A DNA stretch of 64,000 nt from Biomphalaria glabrata (Eukaryota > Mollusca > Gastropoda > Planorbidae): positions 10,420,221 through 10,484,220 of the forward strand of contig NC_074728.1 in assembly GCF_947242115.1 (NCBI RefSeq), written 5' to 3'. The notes beneath the pieces are model-generated. The model made no database searches and was not told the origin of the DNA. It worked only from the letters and a program-made list of their open reading frames with translations. Of the stretch, positions 55,687-64,000 are shown in pieces. The translations under genes were made by a program, and so were the position numbers. How positions within the stretch are numbered: position 1 is the first letter of the stretch; every line of letters starts with the position of its first letter.

Positions 55687-58600
55687 GTTAGAGTAATTTA
55701 CTTACTAAAATTTTAATTGTGTAACTTACACGAGAGTAGAGGAAAGTTTAATTCTAATCAATAATAAGCAGGTGATGAAATGGGGATCTACACCATTGAC
55801 TCTCCAAGGTAGGAAACTGATCATCTTTTCAATTGAATAAAATAAAATAGACTTGAGTCTTACCCTCTTCTTATCTTATCTTAGACCTGTTCATGTAAAT
55901 TTCATGAGATTAACTACACTGTTAATTTTATACTATCACAAACTATATGAAGAATCTTCCAACTAGAGTAACGTAGAATATCTGTTCTTTTGTTTTCCTT
56001 TTAGCCAAGGCTCATAAAGCTTAAACAAAACTAGTTAAGTTGATTCACGTTATTTATCTTAAGAGGAAGCTTGTTTTCTCTACCCTCCAACCAATCTACC
56101 CGCATTGTAACTCCGCCCACCCTAATACTACATGGACCTTGAATTCCAGTATCCAACAACATCTAGGCCTTGCTTCTCTCAGGGAACAGACCTATAGGCC
56201 CCCCCCCCCTCCGTAGGGCCCCCCCTTTTTTTTTTGACACTATAGACCTCGTCTTGCACCCTACACTATTTTTGGTACGTCAGTTTTAGCCAATAAATAT
56301 TTCTTGTACTCTGCCTTCTGACAAGGAACAGTTTGAAATAAACCCAACATCTACTTTTTGAATATCGCGCACAAATTTCGCCACCTACAAATGAGTACGT
56401 CTGATGTATAGTAAAATGGATTTGTTTTTAAATCAATAAAACCGATTGAAAACAACCCTGTTTCTACAAGCGTTTCTCAACACACAATCTGTGTGACATT
56501 GTTTCCTATTAGTGTTAGATCTAGATTTTAGATCCAGCCGTTATCTGCACGAGACGGTAACTGAAGTATGTATTTTTTGGTCTCGTCATTTTAACCCACA
56601 GAGGAAAAAAATCTTTACTCTGTTTAATATAAAAACATGATTACTCCTTTTCCAACATAAAAAAATGTTTATATTCTTCTTCTTCTAGCCAGGTTTTTGT
56701 TGTAATCATATGCTCTCTTTCAAAATAGGCTGTGTGATTCCTCAGACTTTTTTTTATATTAAATTTCCGCATTTTAAGGACTTCGGTCTTTGCAATTGGC
56801 TTCAATACTGACGTAAAAGAAGATGTGGGTCTAAACTGTAACTGGAATATCCGTAGGACAAGCGGGGTAGGCCAGCCAATGGTTCATTCTCCGCTATCCA
56901 CAGAGCTCTCCGAATTTAATTTTTTTACAGTAGAAATCTTAAAATGGACTGTGCCCTGGGTATACCCTGTGGAATCGTCACATCCTGGATGCAGACCCCT
57001 TCACGCTATCACATTCACCAGTCCCCCCCCCCCAAAAAAAAAACAAAAAACTACTTGATGGATTTCGATTCTATATTAGAACGTAATGAGACAAGATCTC
57101 CGTCTGAAATAGTGCAGTCCAGACTTCCGTCAAAAAGCACCTAGATGGGGGAAGGTCCACTATAATTCGTCTTAGTGAAATGCAAGTGGAAAGGCAGTGG
57201 AGTTATTTATTACTCTTGTTCATTTCCAAGCCCCAATACCCACACGGGGGAGTATCGCCACAAAGTGGAGGTTTGGATACAGAATTTCCCTTCTCCTAGA
57301 TGGGTTGCATTATTATGCCTGACGTGTCCCAGCAACACAAAGCAAAACTGGTTTTGAGGCGCCAGTATTCCGCCGTTCTTCCCTTCTCTTGTGAGTTTGT
57401 AAGTACAGGTTCTGACGTATTTTTGGGAAAATCAAACGTAAAGGCCAGGAGCTGGATTTGCCTGTCAGAGGCATTTAGAGACGCAAGCCATGCGTTGGAT
57501 CTTCTGAAACATAAATCGATTTATTTACTAAAACTTTGTGGTTTCAAGTCAGCGAACAAAGTCTAAGCTGAAGTTACTTCCAAACTCTATTGCAGCTTCT
57601 TCTGGCCGATGGCTCTGATTTTCGTTTTATGGCCCAAAACAGCAAATGTCGTGCAGTGATTATGTCTCCATGGAAGCAAGGAGCAGCATGGAAACTAATG
57701 AATCAATTCTACTCTGGCAAATCAGACCAAGGCTTTGTTGACATTCATGTTGAGAACATCCCGGATCTGACGTCAGCTATTCTGGTTGGTAGGACTGAGA
57801 ATGGGTAGGTCATCAAACGCTAACACTTAAAGACGTTTCAAAATAAGCTCGTTATTTTACTTTAATCTTTCTTTAAGATATGACATGTAGACCGTTAGGA
57901 TTTGATATTTTTAGAAAGGAATATTTAGATATTTCTCTGAGAGTTTACTGCAGCTAGTATTACACAGCGGCTAAGCCCGTTGATTTTTTTTTTGTGGGCG
58001 GAACATCCATAATTTTTTGGGGGTCTTTCAATAACTGGAGTAAATTTTTACCATTCCTTTAACATACTTTGGTCCGCGAGTAATTGTACCGCTCTCTTTT
58101 TTCCCTTTTTCTCTCTCCATTCTTCTTGCTCTCCTTCTGTCTCTCTCTCCTAATCTATCTCTCAAACATCTTTTTACCCTTCGCATCGTAATGTTCTCTG
58201 ACATAGACTATTGACTTGAATGGATTGACTCCCTTTATAATGCCCTTCTCGAAACACACACGCACACGTTTTTGGCCCATGAGTCGTAGTATTACTTTTA
58301 CTTATCCGCTACCCCCCCCCCCCCCCGTTAGTATAGTAAATATTTAATGTGTAGTTTATGTTGATTTCCACCGGAAACACACCTCCCTCACCCACTTTCA
58401 CAATTTTCGACCCTTTTTTTTTATTACAATGACAATCCCCTACTTTGTTTTGGCATCCTCCGAGTGATCGACCTCTCAAGACACACTTTTCAATTTTTGA
58501 ATTCAAGATATAGCACCTTTGGTTAGTTTTAGTTATTTTATTTTATTTTTGCATCTTTTTATCATGAGGCATTAAACGTCTCAAAAATGTTTTTAGACCA

Positions 58601-61600
58601 TCAAGCCTAGAGAAATAAAAATGCAGTTTCCGAAAGCCCCATTTGAATTTCCCCATCCTGTTTCCTAGACTACATATATTTTTGGCATTGAGCCCTTTAT
58701 AAAAGGAACTCGAATTTGGTTTCGTTTTGAATTTAGGAAAAAGACAGAATATATATATATATATTGCTCCTCTCTTGTATTATCATTCCTTGCTCTTACT
58801 CGAAAGTAAAAAAAGAAATAGTTTTAAAATCTATCATTTAGTTGCTGTTTAACTCTTTCCTTCCTAATTGACGATGCCAACTAAATTGATTTTTGAATTT
58901 ATAAACTTGAATTTGTGTTGTGTAAAAAGAGCATCCTTTCTCCTACAATTTGATACCGAATAAAACATTTTCTGATAACAAACAATAAAGTTATTGAAAT
59001 ATAATCATGACAGGATAGTGAAATACAAATGAGCAGAACGAAAGGAGGAAAATAATTACGGAGAGAAAGAGTTAACTAAGTTTTGTTCTTTTCTAAAATG
59101 AAACAGAAATGAAATAAAATATGACATAAGGCTAATTAAAAATAAGTCGACTTAAAGGAAAACACAGAAATTAGGCTAGAAACATTTAGGAAGACTTGTT
59201 TTTTTTTCTATTTCTATTTATGCTTTAAATATTGAATGCTGTCTTTTGGGAAAATACCGAAAATAAAAAAGTTTAATAGAAAGCTTAATTGTTTTTTTCC
59301 AAATTGCGGCGTTTAGGTTGCGAATCAGTCAAAATAAAGTCTTCTAGACAATACAAGATGTAAACAGAACGTGTATACGATATATATATGATTAAGCTGA
59401 AATTTTTGCACAATTATTTCCTTAATCTTACAAGAATCAGTAGCAAAATGAAATAATTAGTTAATAAACTATTGATAATAAATTAGTTTGTTTTGTATCT
59501 CAAACAAGGTAAAAGAAATAGTACTTGACGAAGTGGCGGTATAAGCTGAAGTAGTTCCCCTTATATTAGGCTGCCATCGGAGGCTTAGTGAGCACAAACA
59601 TGAAATAGAAACAATAGACAACTATACAATCTTCCATGGACTCTTCGCTAGTAGAGTGTTCTCCGCGTTGGCTTGAGAAACCTAAGAAGCCTGAGAAGGC
59701 TGAGAAGGCTGAGAAACCTGAGAAGTCTGAGAAGCCTGAGAATGCTGAGAAGCCTGAGAAGCCTGAGAAGGCTTCAGCTCACAAGTTTGAATTCAGGTCG
59801 TTCCCTTTTTTTAAAATAAATATATTTAACAAGCGATCACCCAGATACCCCTTTCTTCCTTCCCCTTTCCAACTGGTTCAGACAAGTGATAGGATCATAG
59901 CGTATTCAGAACTCCAAAAGCATGAAATTGCGCTAAACAAAAACTATTGGTAAAAAAAAAATTCTTATCGTTAGTCTAGATCTATTACAAGTTTAATTAC
60001 ATGATTGATCCAAACTAATTGATACACATTGATATAAGCTTTGTTTATTTTTAAAAGTATTTTTTGTATTTTGCTTGTTTTATATTTTTTAAAGAACGTA
60101 GACATTAAATGGTGTGCTATTTCAGAGAAAATAAACATTTTCTGAATGACTTAAAGATCGGCCGTGAGGATATCTATGTCGAGCCAGCTAAACCGGACGA
60201 CCTGTTGATAATCATTTCAACTTCCGGAAGTACCGGCTACTCCAAACTTGTACCCAGAAGTCACGAGGATACTTTGAAAAGCGAGGAACTTGCCCATCAC
60301 GTTTTGTGCCCTGGAGTCCAATGGAACAGTCCTAGAGAGAAATGTTTAAAATACTACAACGATAAATCAATGGGTAGGTGGAAGCAAACATTGGTTAGAC
60401 CTACATGGGATTGACTTTGAATGCATCATTCACAAACGCTCTATTAAGTCAAAAAAAAAGTAAAGTTTCCCTTTCAGAACTATTAAGTACTTCTAAAAAA
60501 ATGATGAACTTTTAAAATACCTCGATTCGTGGGAAACTAAAACCTTCTGGGTGGGCTAAAAACCTGGGTGGACACGGATCTCGAAAACAGCTCTATTTTC
60601 CTAAAAATTTGACAGATAATGTAAATCGCTGGGTAAAGAATTACTAACTCATTGGCCACACTGGGAAAACTCTAGTTTGACCGTTATAATTTTTCAAAGC
60701 TTAAAAATGAAGTCAATTTAAATTTGGCTAGAGAGCTAGAAAATATTTATCTTGAACGGGACTTCTTCTTCTTCATAGTTCTCATTGTTATGTTGGAGTG
60801 TTCATATGACTAGACCAATACATGAGATGAACTGCGCAGTGGTTTCCAAATCAGGGAGCTCTCCATATAGTTTTCTTTCTATTGGGGTGATTTGGGGCCA
60901 ATGTCTTATACGGACCTCTTGGTAGAGAGAGCAGTTTTGGAGGACGTGGTCGGCATTTTCTGGTGATACTCCACATGGGCAGATTTCACTGGTTCCAATT
61001 TTGAGCTTCCGGAACATGTGTTGTCGCATTCTGTTGAGTCCGGTCCTGAGTCGAAAGATTAGACGTTGGTCTTGTCGGGATAGCTTATAGTAAGCGTTTG
61101 AACGGGACTGTCTTCGGGTATTTCCGCATTCGTTGAAGAGCTTAATAAATTACTGTTTAAGGGACATTTTGAGCATCGACTTCTAAATCTAGCTAGATCT
61201 AAAGGTCAATCATTGGAATACTATAAAGTCTGGTCAATTTATACATTTAATTGACCAAAATTATTCTTCGGGGGGGGGGGGGGGACGTGATAAAAAATGT
61301 TCTTTTTTTTAAAATCTAACATTCATTAGTTATTAAGAGAAAAAATAATCGATCTATGTATGAAAGAGGGATTGGCCTTTTAAAAATATGTATTTTCAAA
61401 TGTTTTACTTGTTATTTTTATTTTCTTGAAAAAATGTTTTTCAGACAATGTTGTTTCTCGAACAGTAAGGAGCGTCTCCCCCTCCCTACCATGTGTACAT
61501 AGGGGAGCGCGAAGACATTTTTCTGTTTTATTTTAATGGGACACAATAATCTCTTGTATTTGCATGGCCATATTTGAATGATATTTTAAAAATGACATTG

Positions 61601-64000
61601 TAACCAATCTATATATATTAATTCTCTTCATGGCTTCAGAGTTTGGACACCAAGTAATGGAAAGATCACTCTTTTATTTATGCAAGTAGGAAGAACTAGA
61701 GTTGCCCCACGTAATTTTAGAGGGGAGAAAAAAGAGGGGGGGGGAGAATAAGTAGTATCCACCCGTCACTAAATAGCAGGGCCGGACTTAATCATTGTTG
61801 GGCCCAATGTGAAATGGATTTCGCGAGGCCCAGTTTGGGTAGGGATACGTCTAATAAGTGAAATCTATGAGTTTGTATTAGAAAATGTATTCGTCTTTGC
61901 ATTGTATTCATTCTTTACTACGCACAGAATTACTACACGAGCCTTACGTGCATCGAAGTCATACAGTGTATTATAAGAATTCTGTTTCTTCCATAGATCA
62001 CGCTCAATAGCAAGAATTACCAAATATTTCAATCTTTTTCTTTGAGAATTGTTGACTTCCAAGTAATTCTTCATTAGTTTGAGGCGCGAGAAGCTTCTTT
62101 CACTAGATTTCACAATTACGGGTATTGCATAATGCCGTTTTTTTATCGCGCTTAGGGTTGGCGTTTTCCATATTGAATGACATACCAAAATGACAATTTT
62201 TGTCTATATATTTCAGGAGATTTGTATGAGTTTTCAAAAGATTTTAATAATTTCCGAAACTTTCCTGGACTTTTTCGTATACTTGCAATTTCAGGAGATT
62301 TCCAGGAGCTCCTGGTAAATCAGGAGGCAACAGGAAATCTGTTAGAAGTTATAAAATGGTTTAATTTAATAATTTATACACCTAGAATTACCGCGGGTCC
62401 TATGAAAGTGCCGGGCACACTGCGGACGCATAGGTTGCAGTGGCCTTAGGCCGGCCCTGCAAAATTGCAGCGTATGCTAAACCGCCGGTCGACTATATTT
62501 ATTAATTTAGTTTAAATAAGACACCTGGTGAATGCATATTTGGAGACTATAATGCAGGAAAACTTTTGGCTCCTTGGCTCTAACAGAGCTCTCTCATACC
62601 CACTAGCTGAATAGGGCTGGCGTCCCATATCAACGTTTGAGAAACACATATTAAAAAAAAATTCCTACTGTAAACTAACTTATCGTTCCTTGTCTATAAT
62701 TATCATAGGTTGGGGTATTGGTATACCTTTTGCTCCAATATGTCACGCTGACACCAGAGTACTGACAGACATTTTCGACGCTGCGGTCAAGAGAACAGGA
62801 AAGGATCTTTGGGAAGCGTCCACCAAAGAAAACGCCCAATGCTGCCCTATGCTTTGTCTTGAGATGGACAGTGTACGGGAGTATATCGACTCTGTTGGAG
62901 GTTCGGACTTTAAGTTTAAAATGCTGATTGCAGGAGGACAGCCTTTGAGGAAGGTTAGCAAATTGTGAAATTTAAATTCCAATAGATATGTTTTATATAC
63001 ATATACAGAAAAATGTCGTGTACACATTGTGGATATATTTTTGAGGGACATAATCCGTTTATCGGATTGATCATTACATTTCTGTTAAAATGGTCTCCCT
63101 TTCCTAATTTAATCATCTAATTGTTGAGAACAACCTCGTTGCACTATGCGGGGATGTAAAAGAGCTCCCACAGAGATCTGTCAACGTACAGGCGCCGTTC
63201 CTCAAGAGGCCGTTACTTAAATGGCGATTAGCCTTGTAGATTAAAGGAAAATTGACAAGGGTCCCGGTTAGTGCGGAATTCGGCCGTGTCTCTAGTCCGC
63301 GAGTCCGGAGTATCCGTGTTTACCGGAAAAGAAAAAACTAAACTAAACTTTGAGTTTAACTCTGAGTCACACACCCCCATCAGACAGAACGGCATATTCG
63401 AGGAGTGCGCCCTTCATTAAGTCTGGTGGAAGAGAGCTCTTGTTTTCTTTTTCTGACCTTAGGGTTCCAAGTGCTTTTGCACTCTACATGACAATTTCAA
63501 ATAGCTACGGCTTGGCCACCTAACATGGAGCTCGAGTTTGAATCCCCACTCGAGGAGAGTTATTTCCTGAGCTACTAAAGGCAGCACGAGAACTTTCTGT
63601 AAGATATCCCACACCTCCGTTGGTCCACAAAAGAGATTGGCCAACAGCGCATCGCTTTTATAAAATCAATGTAAAGAAAAAAAAACAATACAGAAATACA
63701 AAGATTTAGAAACAAAATAAACAAATGTAATTAAAAAAAAGAGTGAAAAACGAAGTTACAAAGACACAAACTCAAACTCGGCCCTCGAAGTGGTCCACCC
63801 AGGCAGGTAAAAAAACAGGTTTCAATATTTTCAGAAAGAATATCAGAATGAATTTCTATCAAAGGCAAATGTCAGAGAAAAATGGAGAAAAAAGGTTGAC
63901 AGATCTGGTGTAGTTTCCCAACGGACCTTTTTTTTTTTCAGAGTCAAATGGAAAACTTTCTGACACTGACAGAGAAACTTATTGTCACCTATGGCTCCAC
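55396..64000 (+). CDS. ACSF2-like acyl-CoA synthetase, tandem copy 3 (5' part, runs off window)
   Basis: Third copy; exons 1-4 are complete (55396-55686, 57596-57804, 60126-60373, 62709-62953) and exon 5 starts at 63942 and is cut by the window end. Lengths and phases match copies 1 and 2. The encoded sequence is nearest copy 1: exon 1 and exon 3 are identical in protein, exon 4 differs in a few residues (WGIGIPFAPICHADTRVLTD, LIAGGQPLRK). Introns 1, 2 and 4 also align with copy 1 over long stretches, so these two share the most recent history. Whether the 3' half is intact cannot be seen. Confidence 0.88.
55687..57595. other. Copy 3 intron 1
   Basis: Aligns with copy 1 intron 1 except for the solo LTR 4978-5711 and the 3240-4430 stretch, which are absent. 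C- and A-runs at 56203-56240 and 57025-57050. Confidence 0.5.
57596..57804 (+). CDS. Copy 3 exon 2 (aa 98-167)
   Basis: Acceptor TTGCAG, donor GG|GTAGGT. Encodes LLLADGSDFRFMAQNSKCRA ... VGRTENG with a few replacements relative to copy 1 (MNQFYSG, IHVENIPD). Confidence 0.9.
59636..59805 (+). mobile_element. tRNA-like SINE head with internal 9-bp minisatellite, intron 2 of copy 3
   Basis: Same head as 9395-9475, but the loop between A and B boxes is enlarged by about ten units of GCCTGAGAA/GGCTGAGAA (59675-59770). Copy 1 has one unit there. Confidence 0.65.
60126..60373 (+). CDS. Copy 3 exon 3 (aa 167-250), phosphate-loop exon
   Basis: Acceptor TTTCAG, donor ATGG|GTAGGT. Protein identical to copy 1 exon 3, including STSGSTGYSKLVPRSH. 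Confidence 0.92.
60764..61097 (-). mobile_element. 5'-truncated LINE, 334 bp, with 12-bp target duplication
   Basis: Flanked by TTGAACGGGACT at 60752-60763 and 61098-61109. The minus strand encodes MRQHMFRKLKIGTSEICPCG, then ADHVLQNCSLY and LPDLETTAQFI, the cysteine-rich C-terminal end of Jockey/I-type ORF2 proteins. The 3' end is a short (GAA)n tail. The same place in copy 1 (10395-10420) has no insert. Confidence 0.85.
61610..62500. repeat. Composite dispersed repeat, copy C (intron 3 of copy 3)
   Basis: Starts TATATATTAATTCTCTTCATG and ends GCCGGTCGAC (first motif shown with one base beyond its core). Reverse of 7684-8780; its position differs from copies A and B, so the three are separate insertions. 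Confidence 0.65.
61777..62459 (-). mobile_element. hAT transposon remnant with readable transposase C-terminus
   Basis: Ends CAGGGCCGGACTTAATC and (reversed) CAGGGCCGGCCTAAGGCC. A 107-codon minus-strand frame (61865-62188) reads IPVIVKSSERSFSRLKLMKN YLEVNNSQRKRLKYLVILAI ERDL, matching the hATC dimerisation region of ZMYM1-like hAT transposases (IPVTVASCERSFSKLKLIKN). The catalytic part is missing. Confidence 0.75.
62709..62953 (+). CDS. Copy 3 exon 4 (aa 250-331)
   Basis: Acceptor ATCATAG, donor GAAG|GTTAGC. Encodes WGIGIPFAPICHADTRVLTD ... MLIAGGQPLRK; intermediate between copies 1 and 2 in a few positions. Confidence 0.9.
63122..63475. repeat. GC-richer dispersed repeat, intron 4 of copy 3
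   Basis: Sister of 11240-11590 in copy 1 (GTTGAGAACAACCTC, GTGCGG, CGGCC). The left 130 bp of the copy 1 version are missing here. Confidence 0.5.
63500..63670 (+). mobile_element. tRNA-derived SINE, sister of 11630-11835
   Basis: B box GAGTTTGAATCCCC, body TACTAAAGGCAGCACGAG, ATATCCCACACCTCCGTTGG. Shared position with copy 1, so inserted before the duplication. Confidence 0.6.
63868..63930 (+). mobile_element. LINE 3'-end fragment, sister of 12035-12110
   Basis: AAAATGGAGAAAAAAGGTTG ACAGATCTGG ... CCCAACGGACC corresponds to the EWRK/VPQR end of the LINE at 20000-20225. It ends just before the exon 5 acceptor. Confidence 0.45.
63942..64000 (+). CDS. Copy 3 exon 5, partial (cut by window end)
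   Basis: Acceptor TTTTCAG after a run of T. Encodes SQMENFLTLTEKLIVTYGS up to the window edge, in phase with exon 4. Confidence 0.85.

Noticed and set aside
59636-59953. 105-aa frame rich in Pro-Glu-Lys repeats on the + strand
   Set aside because: It is the reading of a 9-bp minisatellite grown in a tRNA-like SINE; copy 1 has a single unit and no such frame.

Overview
The window is animal nuclear DNA. Genes are split by long introns with GT..AG borders, and most of the sequence is AT-rich and packed with interspersed repeats. The repeat style (tRNA-derived SINEs, hAT transposons, LINE 3' ends, runs of GGACGGACGGACAGACAG, TCTAGATCTAGA-type AT sequence) and the encoded protein suggest a gastropod mollusc, most like a freshwater pulmonate snail of the Biomphalaria/Bulinus kind. 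That placement is inference, not a database result.

The only host genes I can support are three head-to-tail copies, all on the + strand, of one acyl-CoA synthetase gene of the ANL (adenylate-forming) superfamily, closest in its C-terminal part to vertebrate ACSF2. Copy 1 (2739-23706) and copy 2 (33788-50532) are complete, with nine exons of identical length and phase, and each encodes 579 residues. Copy 3 (55396 onward) has exons 1-4 and part of exon 5 before the window ends, so the array probably continues to the right. All AMP-forming signature motifs are present: phosphate-binding loop in exon 3, YGSTE in exon 5, ribose-binding Asp and GRTKD in exon 7, catalytic GK lysine in exon 9. The proteins start MGGAVSS, which fits an N-myristoylation signal, and I see no mitochondrial transit peptide or peroxisomal tail.

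Layout: 1-2738 upstream repeats and the copy 1 promoter; 2739-23706 copy 1; 23707-33787 repeat-rich intergenic DNA; 33788-50532 copy 2; 50533-55395 intergenic DNA and the copy 3 promoter; 55396-64000 copy 3, partial. Copies 1 and 3 are closest in their exons and introns. Copy 2 differs clearly in exons 3 to 9, yet exon 1 is almost identical in all three, which suggests gene conversion.

Intron length differences come mostly from mobile DNA. I could set boundaries for: a hAT MITE (647-1168, exact 8-bp target duplication); a 1.2-kb hAT relic with decayed transposase (14969-16198, exact 8-bp duplication); three copies of a composite repeat carrying a hAT transposase end; a compact young LTR element with 508-bp LTRs and one SAP-like frame but no pol (37667-39806); two solo LTRs; a 5'-truncated LINE with a 12-bp duplication (60764-61097); several tRNA-derived SINEs including a family with two tRNA-like heads; a 15-bp-TIR element nested in a TA microsatellite; and an unclassified 1.9-kb family. 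There are also several minisatellites and a ~150-bp satellite rich in ACGTCA/TACGTCA motifs. Because the three copies are paralogous, several insertions can be checked against an empty site in a sister copy.

Points most worth a second look are a 36-bp tandem repeat that multiplies the exon 8 splice donor in copy 2, leftover exon fragments (pseudo-exon 8 in copy 2, decoy exon 7 start in copy 1), the homogenised exon 1, and the myristoylation-type N-terminus.
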